A DNA stretch of 64,000 nucleotides from the NCBI RefSeq assembly GCF_023101765.2, contig NC_064242.1:5010327-5074326 (forward strand), read 5' to 3'. Of the stretch, positions 1-18,100 are shown piece by piece. The notes under the pieces are model-generated. The model was given only the letters and a program-made list of their open reading frames with translations, had not been told where the DNA came from and ran no database searches. The DNA comes from Spodoptera frugiperda. Lineage: Eukaryota > Arthropoda > Insecta > Lepidoptera > Noctuidae. The position numbers and the translations under genes were made by a program. How positions within the stretch are numbered: position 1 is the stretch's first letter; the number at the start of each line of letters is the position of its first letter.

Positions 1-499
1 TTTCTCTTATAATTATAAGACATCGTTCTACAATACCCACTCAATACAAGTCAAATTTATAATTATTACTACAATACCATCAAATAAACTTTCCTTAAAA
101 ATGTCTTTAAAGACCTGTGTAGAAGATACAGAGGTTCAATGTGATAGAATAGAACAAAGACCAAACAATTAAATATCGAGCTTATTTGTCAAAGGATAAA
201 CAGAATTTTATAGCACTAGCTTTCATTTTAATCGATAACATCAACGGCCTATAAGAGGCTACATCTAACCAAAACGTTTAGTCGTACGGATAAGGTTTAA
301 GGAATTAATCACCACGCTTGTTCCATGCGAGGTGGCGATTTCAAACCTATTTTGTGCCAAGAATTAAAAACAATTCTTTCACATCAACATTATACATTTC
401 ACACAGGTCTTTAAAATCGACATTTTCAATTCCTACTTTACATTATACAATTTGATACATATTACATAAACTATAAGGTATAAATTACAATGATATACA
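1..499 (-). other. Downstream flank and likely 3' UTR of Cdk8
   Basis: AT-rich sequence after the Cdk8 stop codon (minus strand). No second gene, tRNA or recognisable repeat was seen. No canonical AATAAA on the minus strand stands out, so the transcript end cannot be placed. Confidence 0.4.
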
Positions 500-5913
<5,414 letters not shown>

Positions 5914-6229
5914 TTTTAATTATTTTACAATACGTGACCCTTCAATAGATATTGTATAAACACCAAATTTTATGAACTATAACATTTTACACAGCAGAGA
6001 CGCGAAAATTAACTAGAGGTACCCGAAACGAACTACTCTGTGGTATTTTTGGTACAACAAAATGCAAAGTTGCTTCTTTTTTGTGACAAACTGACAACAA
6101 ATGACGTCCATCAATAATACAAAAGTCAAAGCTGTCATAGAGTGTCAATCTGAAAACCATAGACCACACAGTTAGCCATAGTTCACACAGTAAAAAAATC
6201 TGTACATTTTTAATCAATTTCAAAATAAA

Positions 6230-6292
6230 GATTTCTTTCCTCTCTTTTTTTTTTGGTCGATTATTTTCTGTATTTTTTTTTTTTTTTTGTAA
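6230..6292. repeat. Poly-T tracts upstream of Cdk8
   Basis: Two T runs (about 10 and 18 nt) separated by a short spacer, about 330 bp upstream of the Cdk8 start. They may be the A-tails of minus-strand retroposons; no body was recognised. Confidence 0.5.
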
Positions 6293-6479
6293 CGGTGCAA
6301 ATAAACTGTATTTCTTTCTTTTGGCTGTTAATCAACATCATACCTAACAGACACCTATCTAATAGCTGAAAGACCTCCTCAATACAGAGGTAATTTGAGC
6401 ATTGATCATAATCACCACGTTTATTCAATGTGGTGTTTGTTTCCTGATGGGTATAATCCGGTATCAGCAAAGTGATACC

Positions 6480-6720
6480 ACGGCCTCACAGAAATCCTAC
6501 ATGAAACAACGCTTTTATTGTGTTTCATTGTGCGAGTGAGGTAACCGTAGGTCCAATTATTCCTCCCCCCCCCCCACCCTTTTCTAATCTTCTCAATCCC
6601 CGATTCGGGGGGAATGCACTTGTAACGCTTCTGGTGTTTTGAGTATCCCTGGGCGGCAATGATTGCTTACCATCAGGTGATGCGTCTGCTCGTTTACCGG
6701 CTTAATTCATAAAAGAATGT
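6480..6720 (+). repeat. Dispersed repeat fragment with ACCATCAGGTGA tail
   Basis: Contains a C run near 6565, a TGGGCGGCAATGATTGCTTACC segment and CATCAGGTGATGCGTCTGCTCG, a tail widespread in moth genomes and probably of LINE origin. A related tail occurs at 24108-24188. Confidence 0.6.
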
Positions 6721-7167
6721 CATTAAGCCGCTTATTGTTTGTAGTTTGTAGGATGCATGCATTCGTCAAATGACGTTACTTGGTCAACTGGACAGTTTCC
6801 TCTAAGTTACTTCAAATCCTACGGGCAGGAATGGGAGACTATTATGTATAATTTAGCCTAAGCCAAACTAGTTTCTAAAAATAATTGGTTTCATTTTCAA
6901 ATACCTAAATGACAACAACGATGAAGTATTGTTTTATTTCTAAAAAGTACCTAGTTACCAGTCTATGTTGAAAACATAATTTTTACTGAATAGTAAAAGC
7001 CAAAAAAAAATCATCCCATCAAAATAAATCGATAAATCTTAAGTTTTTTTTATGGTGGATCAAGATTTATTTAGGTTCCGTATTTAGGGTTTTTACAGTA
7101 ACACTACATACATCCATAAAAATATTCAAGAACTTGAATTCAAATTACGGTGTTGAAATCTTTCAGC

Positions 7168-7247
7168 AAAAAAAATCCAATGACTTTCAAAAAAATACCA
7201 GGACTAGATAGTCCTGGTATTTTTTTGAAAGTCATTGGATTTTTTTT
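7168..7247. repeat. Perfect 39-bp inverted repeat, 2-nt loop
   Basis: Left arm 7168-7206, loop GA, right arm 7209-7247. Every base of the left arm pairs with the right. The arms contain TCCAATGACTTTC and TACCAGGACTA. It could be a recent foldback, a MITE remnant or a hairpin RNA source. Confidence 0.95.
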
Positions 7248-7622
7248 TTTTGTCCACCGTCAAATATTATGCTACAGTAGTTTTTTCGTCAATAATTTGA
7301 AATTTGAGTAACATTTTTGATTGATATAGCTCAATCTATTAAGTAACATTTTTTTATGGGATAAGGCCGCAAATATAATTTAGACGGATGATCATACGAT
7401 AGTCGGAAGTCATTTAAATAAAACAAAAGCAGAAACAGAAGAGTTACGAAGGGATTTGCCGATTAGCCTCCGTTATCCTCACTCATACAGGATTTAATTT
7501 CTACTGATACATAATTACACAAGAATATAGCAAAATTAAGTATTTTTATTAGGCAACGATTTTCTAATAGATATACTACAAATAATGAATATACCACGTC
7601 TAATAAGAACAGTTAGCTATTA

Positions 7623-8086
7623 CAGTGAAACCTCGTTAAGTGAGACTTCAAGGGACCTTCAAATTGGTATCACTTATAGAGGTATTCCACTAACCCAGTG
7701 TCTCAGATAACCAGGTATAAATAAACATTTGTCTCATTTACAGAGGGTTCCATTAATGGAGGTGAACATACGGGTTATTTTACATAAAGAGGTGTGGTTC
7801 TTAAATAAAACATTGGTTATGTGCCCATTATAAATGAATAAGAGTAAGTAAATCAACAAACAAAATGATGTTGTCTCAGTTACTGAGGTTTATGCATTAA
7901 AATTCACTTGTTGTCTCAGTTACAGAGGTAACTAAGATGATAGATCGAAAGAACGAATTCCAGATATAGAGGGTTGTTTGTCCCACTAATAGAGGTAATT
8001 CAGTGCCAATGGGTAGGGACCTCAGTATGAGTTCCATTTGTGGAGGTTTCTCACTTATCCAGGTCCCACTTAACCAAGTTTCACTG
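7623..8086. mobile_element. MITE with TA target duplication and internal copies of its end motif
   Basis: The ends are inverted repeats: CAGTGAAACCTCGTTAAGTG at the left, and at the right the complement of CAGTGAAACTTGGTTAAGTG. TA flanks both ends (7621-7622 and 8087-8088). The 464-bp interior has no coding capacity but repeats the inner terminal motif many times, as GTCTCAGTTACAGAGGT and variants. The TA duplication and CAGT start fit the Tc1/mariner/pogo superfamily (inference). Confidence 0.85.
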
Positions 8087-8606
8087 TATATAAAAAGTTT
8101 AGTATAGATGCTATTATAAAAATAAATAAATGATATTGCTATTATAAACCTAAAGTTCCTATGTGCGAATTTTAGTGGTATTTTTTAGTCCATGTTGGGT
8201 ATTTACTGTAACTCTTGCTCTAATTTAGGACTTTTATTGCGTCAAACTGGGATTTGTGAAGCCAAAAATAAATGTCCACGTCCCATTACAGATAAAAAAT
8301 ACCACAGAAAATATCGTATAAGGAAAATAATCTATGGTATATTTTGAAGAGTGTTGCAAGCATGAAAGCAATTCCCCGAATTTAGGGAAATTGTTCCCCA
8401 AATTCGGGAGAAAGTATCTTTTTTCGAGTTTATGATATGATTTTGGTGAGATTAATTGGGGGCTAGAGAGTGACTCTTTCTAACCCTCCACTTTCTTAAA
8501 ATGGGGGGAGGGAGTGGAAGTTTGCATATTACTATTCTATAGGAACTATACTCATTTGTATATAGCACATATCCATTGATTTATTTCTGGGATAAAAAAG
8601 TCTAAC

Positions 8607-8635
8607 CCATCCTGTAATGTACTATTACAGGATGG
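8607..8635. repeat. 12-bp inverted repeat, 5-nt loop
   Basis: CCATCCTGTAAT and ATTACAGGATGG flank GTACT. It is a small perfect hairpin of unknown meaning, about 500 bp upstream of the N4BP2-like start codon. Confidence 0.8.
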
Positions 8636-8935
8636 TGCTAATATTCATTCAAATCTATCTAGCTATTAAATTCAAACGCAAATTATTTATTGCATTCATG
8701 TCTACACTTAGATAATATTACATAATTAAACACATTTGTCTCAACATGAAACATTATCATCATCATATCTAATCTTAAGTAATTAAGCAATTAAAATCTA
8801 TTAAAAATTGCATATTATAATATTGTTAATGATTAGTAATTACTAATTGTTGTCGATTTGCGTATTAACTAATTATGGGTAATTTTTAGTCGAGTTTGGC
8901 AATACTATGTGATTAGGGTAATGAGCGAAATGTTG

Positions 8936-9147
8936 GGGTATACAGGCGCGCGGGCGGGCTCGAAACGTCAGTCAGTGTCCATCGTCTGTCAGAGTCAGAC
9001 AAACGTCCCGGGTTGATTTTGTTAAAGTGAAGTTATTTGTTTCCTTTATTATTTTTACTCGTAGCGCGAAAGTGATAAATTGTGGTAATCAAGGTGATTG
9101 TATTATCTTATTTTTCTTTTATTTGTGATTAATAAAGCGGCGTAATC
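8936..9147 (+). promoter_or_regulatory. Likely promoter and 5' UTR of the N4BP2-like gene
   Basis: A GC-rich island (GCGCGCGGGCGGGC) with TCAGTCAGT just after it stands out from the AT-rich surroundings about 150-200 bp before the ATG at 9148. TCAGT is the arthropod initiator core. No TATA box is evident. The placement is inferred from composition and initiator only. Confidence 0.45.
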
Positions 9148-12100
9148 ATGGATTCCCGCAACAATGAAGAACATAACATTTCTGATGTTGTTGATAATTT
9201 GATGAATATGTTCGGTAAAGTGATGAGTAAAGATGTGATATCCGCTGTCGTTGAAAGCTGCGACGGTGACTGTGAGTACCTGAAATCAATAGTTTGTACT
9301 TGTGTCCCCAGTACCTAGTTGATTACAGTGAAATGCAAGCGTGTACCTTCACTATGGCTTTCGATTGGCTGCGCGGCGCAGTAAATTATTAAAGCACTAT
9401 GGACACAGTTCCAATGTTATCGTATCGGTCAATAAATGCTACCTATGCTGCATATAAGTAGATAAGTCATGCTATAGGACGCTAATACGCGAAACAAGGA
9501 TGACGATCTAGATACGACGTTTCGTTGATCCTTTGAGAGGGGAGAGTTCAGTCCATACTCCACAGTAGATTATTCTGGTTCAGTCCATCTCAGGGAGCCT
9601 AGCAGTAAGGACATCTGTCTCAATGGTCAATTTGGTAGCTATACATTTTAGTTTCATTCATAAATATTTAAGTATGTGTGCAAGTTTAGTGTTGTTACAC
9701 CTTGACAACATAATTGTTTTTGTTGATATCTAACTTTTGTTGTTGTTGTTATTTTTGTTTTAAAAGAACTTTATAACTTCCAAGTTCTTATTAGAAGTGA
9801 CTATAGACATCATCATCATGCTAGATTATAGAAATGTATGGTGTTTTAAAATAGTTTTCTTTATTGATTTAATTAAAAATGTAACATTCAATGGGGTATG
9901 GGGAAAGGGGGCACGGGTTGTTGAAGGACAGCGTCCCTCACTTACTGTGTTCTCCGTCTTCCCCCTCCGTCTGGTACATTCTATTGAATAGCCGTAGCTA
10001 TATTTGTGTAATTGGACTGCATCAATAACCGTGCATAAAAGATGAGTCTATAGGGTTGCTTTGTTTGTTTGAAAGGGGAACTTTACATGGGGGTAATCGA
10101 TAGAGACCATCTGTACTTTTATAGTTTATTCAGTACAATACTCTTTTTAAATTCAAATACTGACCATTGACCAACGTTTTTGTTAAGGGATTAATGTTGC
10201 TTTGTGGGCTTTTTTCCTTATTATGAACTGGTTATGGATGAAGTTTTTATATTATATTTTCAACTTTGTGGTGTTTTGTCTTATTATATTTGTAGATTTT
10301 TATACTTTTTTTAATCTTTTGTGGGGTTTTTCTTATTGAATTCTCATACGGATGAAAATTTTTATGGTATTTTCAACTTTGTGGGGTTTTTTCTTATTAA
10401 ATTCTCATTGAAATGGTAATGGATGAAGATTTGAATGGTATTTTCAACTATATGGGGTTTTTTCTTAACAATTAAATTCTTATGGAAATTGTTATGGATA
10501 AAGATTTGTATGGTATTTTCAACTTTGTGGGGTTTTTTCTTATTAAATTCTGATTGAAATGGTTATGGATGGAGATTTGTATGGTATTTCAACTTTGTGG
10601 GGTTTTTCTTATTAAATTCTGATTGAAATGGTTATGGATGGAGATTTGTATGGTATTTTCAACTTTGTTGGGTTTTTTCTTATTAAATTCTGATTGAAAT
10701 GGTTATGGATGGAGATTTGTATGGTATTTTCAACTTTGTGGGGTTTTTCTTATTAAATTCTGATTGAAATGGTTGTGGATGGAGATATGTATGGTATTTT
10801 CAACTTTGTGGGGTTTTTCTTATTAACTAAATTCTTATTGAAATGGTTATGGATGAAGATTTGCATGGGATTTTTGACTTTGTGTGGGGTTTTTTGTACT
10901 AAATGTTATTTAAAAAATATTTCCATGTGTCTATAGAAACTTCTTTCTTTTCTTCTTAACTTTAGTAACTTTAATTTTATTAGGTTTCAGTAGTTAAGTA
11001 CTTATTGGGTATTTAGAAAAAAAAAATATTAGATACTTAGTTATATTAGTTTATAATTTCTAGGCAGTAAGTGCTTAAATCTATCTATCATAACTATAAG
11101 CTTCTATTTCCTTATTTGCTGCCACTGCCAGATATAGATTATGTTGTGCTAAAGCAAAATGATACTATGCGAATTGCAATTGAGACTGTTTTCCGTTGAT
11201 ATAAATCTCAAAGGATGTGCTGCACTTTAAATTGGATTAGTTATAGTTGATGGGCCATCCCGGATGGACTGTCCTCAATACTTTCCTTTGTTAACTTATC
11301 AAGACTCGTTGCTATTTTATGCACTTAAAGAAATTGCCTTGAGAAATTGAATGATTTTAAAATTTGCCATTGTTATTTAGTCAATGAAACCCTTTTGTAT
11401 GTTTACTTGTTAAAAGCGGCTTTGTAGGACCAATTATAGTTTTTATTCAATAGCTACTAAGTTTGTTTTTGGATGATAACTATTGATCAATTAGGTTTAT
11501 AATTTGCATGAGACTTTGCCATATAGTTAAGTTTGTTATTAAATTTATTTAACTTTATGTATGTAATTGGATAGAGGTAGGTTCATAGAGGATCTATTAT
11601 TTATTGGACTGAATTCTCCCGAAAGTATAGTTATCAATCGCATTTTCAATTAATATTGTAACTATGCAAATGAACATTTTCATCAATTGTCAAAAAAGTA
11701 ACATTTTGAGGGTTTGTGTACTTATAATAAGTATTGTTTAATTGTATTTTCGAAAATACCATTCTATTTCATATTTAAGTATACTTGTATTATAGCTATA
11801 ACTAGTTATATTTAGTGCTTAAATTAGCAATTTAACTTTAGTATGGAAATGGAACAATTCATGAAGGAACTGCTGATGCTTTTCACTGTGATGAACTAGT
11901 ACTGTTGGACACAAGAGCTTTTGATTGAAGTGCTTATTTGACTACAACAGCAAATTTAAATTGTTATATTAATTATTTTTATTATTTTTTTCTCCCAGTG
12001 AACCTATCCGTGGATGCGATTATGAACATTACCAATGATGGCAATGTAATATCAGAAGAGGAACAACCAGCAGTACAATCAAATTTAGCTTGCCATTTAC

Positions 12101-15100
12101 CAGTTGTCACTCAGCCCAAAGTAAACCAATCAGCAATGGCGCCTCCAGCAGTCTGCGCCCAACCAGTAGAAACGCAACCACAATCATCTCGACAACCCCA
12201 ACCTTCATCTTCATATGCCTCAATTTCAACAGCAAAGCCTGTTCAAAACACTGGTGCTATACCAAAAAATGTTAATTCTCCAATCCCGCAAACAGATTCC
12301 ATCTGGACTGAACAAATTAGGAATATAATATCCAACCACAATCAAGGTAGCAGAATACTGATTCTTATGAGAGGTGTACCGGGCAGTGGTAAATCATATT
12401 TGGCCCGAAAATTAGTTGATATGATGGTTGGCGGCAGCCATAACAACTATAGAGCTCATATATTAACAACTGATGATTTCTTCATGATCAGGGGCCAATA
12501 TCAATATGATAAGTTTAGATTATCAGAAGCGCACTCATGGAATCAACAGAGAGCTAGAAATGTGTTGAGAATGGGAATGAGTCCTGTCATTATAGACAAT
12601 ACTAATATTGAATTATGGGAAATGGAACCCTATTTAAGAGAGGGTGTTAAGAATGGTTACATTATTGAAGTAGTGGAACCAACAACACCGTGGGCTAAAA
12701 AAGCTAATATACTATTAAGAAAAAATGTCCACAATGTGCCTTTAGTGTCCATAAAAAGAATGCTAGAAAATTACCGCGACGGTATAACTGGCGAAATTTT
12801 GAAGAATGCATATGGTTTGTCTTATCCTAGTGCTATGGTACCTCCTGTGCAGCGCAAAATACCAAGTATTCCTAAAAAGGAAAACGTTAAACAAGAAACT
12901 GCCGCCACCACTACAGCAGCTGCAACAGCCACTACTACTGCTGAAAACCCAAACAAGAAATTTTTTCGTTCGCCAGCATCGCCAGTGATTAGTACGGAAA
13001 AGTCGGAACAACAGAATGTTGCTAAACAAACCTTGCAGCAAGAAACCTCCCAAAACGAGACTTCGAATTATTTAAGTGGTAACGCCTCTCCATGGACACA
13101 AGAAATGGTAGACGACATAATGAAATTCGATGCCCAAGAAAAAAAACTAGAGGAAATTCAGAAAGTAGAAATAGAATGGGAAAATGGCGATAATTGGGAA
13201 GTTGAAGAACAGTCTTCAAAACAAACTGAAAAAAAGAATACTTTTAATACCAATGCTACATCGATACCAGAAGCAAAACCTCAAAGAAAACCTCGTACTT
13301 CATCAGAAGCGCTCCGAGAATCTGCGGAAATTCTTATGCAAAACGTTAGCGGCTGTCAAGACTGGAGCAAAATATCGTTATTTATGCCGTCTTGGGGTGA
13401 CTCAGCAACTACACTACCAACTGTTCCTGTAGCTAAAGACGTACCAGTTGAAACCACATCTTCGGCAACCTGTATGGAAATCGGGGACACAGATGTCAAT
13501 GGAAAATACAAGGTCATCACTGCTACTCCTCGTAATATAAATCACCTTCACGTTTCATTCCACCGTGAAAAAATACCAGAAAAGCGCATGCTAGATAAAA
13601 GTAGCATGACTAACGAGGTAATGCTACTTCCCAATAATGATTTCGTTTGTCCAAATACAGAACAGCATTTCATTTCGTTTAGAAAGATGTTCATGAATAT
13701 TGCTCGTTCGGATTTAAGAGATATCTTCGATAAATGTCGCGGTGATGTTAACTGGAGTGTGGAGATCGTTCTCGACGGAATGAATAATAATCAGTTCAAA
13801 ATAATGGACAATGAAGATCTGTCAGATCCCGAAGAAGAAATTTTAGAACAGTGCTCATGCCTGGCTCATTATAATATTATACCAGATGTTGCTACAACCA
13901 GTGCAATGCAGACCCCCACCCCAAAAAAAGATAAGGTACCAGAAGTGGCAAACTCAAAGCCCCAAACACAAAAGAAGGAAAGGAAGCGTGATGTTGCCAT
14001 GTCGGAAGAAAATATTCAAATTAAAAGGCAAATAGAACAGAATGTAGTCATAGCTGATAACCACTATTCGAAGCACTGCTTAAAGATACGGAAGATACGT
14101 CGTGGAGAACCAGATGTGAATGAAACTGATGGTGAAGAACTTGGAGCTGCTGCGCTCTCACAACCTACGACATCTGACAGCTCTGTCCCCGCAGACATGG
14201 ATGTTAGTGATGACGAGAACAGCTCTTCTGGGTCTAGTGTAAGCGGTGTTGATGATGATCTAATAGTCACTTTTAATTTGGGACACTCATTCATAACAGA
14301 ATTAGATGGAAAACTAGGCAGGACGGGCATGGAATATCCATCGTTCATAGTGCCCAGGATTAGTGTTCCGATGTCTTTGTTGAATGAAGTCAATGCCTTA
14401 TGGATGGAATCGTTGACGTTTCAGTTAGATGAGCATGCGAACCAGGCTGCAGCTATGATGCAACAAGATGAGGACTTTGCAAGGTAATTTACCGTTTTTT
14501 ACATTATGTATTAGTAACATTTAGACAAAAAAGTTGATTTTTAATTGATTTGTTGAAAAATATTTGAGATTATCATAATTTCAGTGTCAAAGCTACTTAT
14601 TACTAGTTAATTGACTCTGGCTGCCTCGTTGGACGAATGGTCGCAAGTGCGACTGTCGAGCAAAGGATTCGGAAGATTTCGGGTTCGATTCCCGGGACTT
14701 TCGGCTTAATAATTACTTACCTAACCTAAACTAAACTTTTATTTATCTACATTTACAGATCTTTAATTCCTTCTTTCTCTTCTAGAGAACTAGCGTTGAA
14801 AGAACAGGAATTGTCTCTCGCCGGTAAAGAACCAGAAGTACCTGACTTCAAGGAGATCATGGATATGGATATGGCGCTAGCTATCTATCAGAAGGACGTG
14901 GCTGAATGGCGCAACAACATGCCAACAGATTTAGCAGCTAAAATGACTCGAGACAAACTCTTCAACTTATTCCCAGAAGTTAGTCAGGATACTCTAACTG
15001 AACTGCTCATGGCGCATGATAACAACTTCAACGCTACTGTCGAGGTAAAAACATACTTATTATAATACAATTAAGAATGATTTTTATTTAATTGCAGACA

Positions 15101-18100
15101 TAGGTACTTAAATATCATGTTTCTCCATAGGTTTTGCTCACGTCTACTGGTCGAGGCGATGTTTTGGAACAAGAAAATGGCGTCAATAAATTCGTGTTGG
15201 CTGAAGAAATGAAGGTCAAAGACAAGATTTTAGAGGAACAGAAGAAGGTATGGAAATGATAATTTATTTATCGAAGAAAACAATATTATCTTTACTTAGC
15301 ATTGTTGAGTCATAGTACTATTACGTATTAACGTATAATATCGCGTCTACAATATTATCGCGGTGTTTTTGTAAACTAACCTTTAAGTTTATTGAAATAG
15401 GTTTCAATTTTAAATTTAAGACGCAATTGTTTTTTGCTAGTGCACTTAGAACTTACTGTTATTGATATAGAGTTGTTGTTACATAACTTTTTTTAATTGT
15501 TTTTTCTTAATTACATTCACTTCTCTAGTTACGTTTTAAGTTACCTAAGGATCTAAGACATGTGACATAAGTAATTTATGATAGTAACTAATACTTAATT
15601 ATGAAAACTTTTTTAGGAACTATCGGAAACGGAATGGCCTCTGCTGACTAAAGGCCAAAAGGTGAACATGGCTACGGTGGAAGCATATCGTGAAGAAGCT
15701 GACAACCATCTTGCTCGGCGCAATCTGTAAGTACATTTTTCCTTTACCCACAATACATATACTCGTAATATAGCAATGGTCTTTTTTCGATTTTTCGAAT
15801 CTCAATAGTGGCACGGAGACTGGAATTGTGCCCAGTTAGTATACGGCAATAGGCTCACCCCCTATTACATGGAACTTATAACACTAATCGTGAAAATTGG
15901 GTGTACATTGTATAGCGGCATTATGCGTCGTAATGTGCACCTAAGCTTACCACTTCGGTGACAAAAGGCGTGACACGTAATAATTGGCAACTTCGAAAAT
16001 ACCCTTTCGTAGTAAATAACTAAGATAGGGATTCCCCTAATCTCCACCTAGACTCTCAGTAGTACGTTATCTGTCTAGTGCGCAAAAGTGTTTTATTTAT
16101 ATAAATATATATATAATAGGTACAATAAATAAGTTACACTTATTATATTGATGACATAATAGGTAGGTAAGTAGGTATAATAAACTAGCGATACCGGCGC
16201 GGTTTCATCCACTCTGCTCCTATTGATCGTAGTGTGATGTTTAATAGCTCTTTCAGCACAAAAATAATTATTCAATTCGTACCAGTAGTAATTCGGAGAA
16301 AATCGCGTTCAAACAAACTAATTCTTCAGCTTTATGTACTAGTGTAGATAATAGGCGAGACACAACTTTGTCATACAATAACATGCATTAAAATCAGATA
16401 AATAGTGTATAATTTGTACCTACATAATGCAACACATAATAGATTTATACAACACATAATGTATTGTATTTTGCAAATAGATATGCAATCTTTACAGTAG
16501 TGCAAATATGGAATACAATAACTTAATTCTTTATTTTCTTCTAAACCGAAGAAGTTAAAAAGAGATCCATATTTTGTGATAGCACTGCAAATTGTATGTT
16601 AACTTTTAAAGCCTTTGTCCTCTTATGATTCTGTTGTATGCAATAAGGAATACTACATTGTATTATTATCATTCAAAATCTTGTGTTTTCAAGGTTCAAA
16701 ATTGCATAATTCATAATCTGTTTTTGTCACAGATTGTGTACAAGATATACAAAATGTATACATGTGAAGTCAAATCTTGATCGTGATAAATCAGGAATAA
16801 CTATGTACCAATACAATACATACATATCTTTATTGGCTATAGATAGCTATGTTTTTATTCGTTATTCAATAGACTAGAGATTATTTAAAATGAACTCTTT
16901 TTATCACCAACTGTGTAAATAAATAAAACATGTGGCCTGACTTACATTTCGAAATCAGTTTGTTCTTTGAATGTTTGGAAATGGAATGTTTTATATTTAC
17001 TTTTTTATTGATTTTTTTTCTATCTTTATTAATGTTATTGGTACTTTTTTATCTGTTTTATTAGTCCAATTGCAAACTAGGAGACTCGGGTTTGATTCTT
17101 AAGTTAGACAAATTATTATGCAAAGCAATGTTCTCATAATTATTGCTTATGCCCAATAGAGGGTCTATTACATGAGACTAAAAAGGGGGAAGTCGTTATT
17201 ATTATACTTAAATTAAATAATGACTAATTACTATCAATGACGTAATTAAAGTAGGTAATTACTCATCTATATTGAAATATCAATTGTTATGCTACTTAAT
17301 AAGCTAACACTTATATATTAATTAAATAAATTAGTCGTATATTTATTAATAGTGACATAATAAGTAAGTGCAACTGGAAAACAGAGCGTCTACCATTGAA
17401 TCGAAATAATCATTATTAATACAACTTTCTTTAGTTGTTAAAAGGGTGCTTTTTAGGTTTTTTATTCGCGTCAAAAATAATAGTTTTTTTTAAGTTATAA
17501 TCGTGAACAAGACTACGGATTAGCTACTACACCATGTAACAACATAGATGGTGTAGTAGCCTTTTTTGGAAAATACATTATATCAGAACAATATTTAATA
17601 TGCATAGTCATTCCTTCCTTATTAACAAGCGAAAGATACATATATCACTAAATACAAATTTAGATGATTACGACGCATTATCTCTGTATTGTATTTATGT
17701 TTTATCAACTAAGTATCATATTATTAATTGCTTATTACGTGTACATTACAGAAATTACCAGAAGGCTCAAGAATACATTCGCCGCGGCATGACTCAGGTG
17801 GCAAACTATTACTCGGAAATTGCTAACTTCCATAAGCAGAAATATGAGTACGCGAACAGTTTGGCTGCGGCTTCCTTGATGCAAGTAAGTTGAACTAAGT
17901 ATACATTCTTTTTTGGAGTTGTACTTCTTTATATTTTTTTACTGTGTTGTGATTGTGTCTTTGATTAAGTGGCCGCTATCGTGACTGCTGTAAGGTGTCG
18001 GTTTCGATTCCTTGGTCAGAAAAAATATACAAAACCTAAAATCATGCAACATCAAGCTGGGTTCAATTCCTAGATAGTGTTGTTGATTTTGCAGGTGTAT

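Noticed and set aside
10257..10900. CRISPR-like array
   Set aside because: Units are contiguous without unique spacers and lie in a eukaryotic intron: a plain tandem repeat.
14618..14707. tRNA gene in an N4BP2 intron
   Set aside because: Same head as the family-B SINEs; no clear acceptor-stem pairing.
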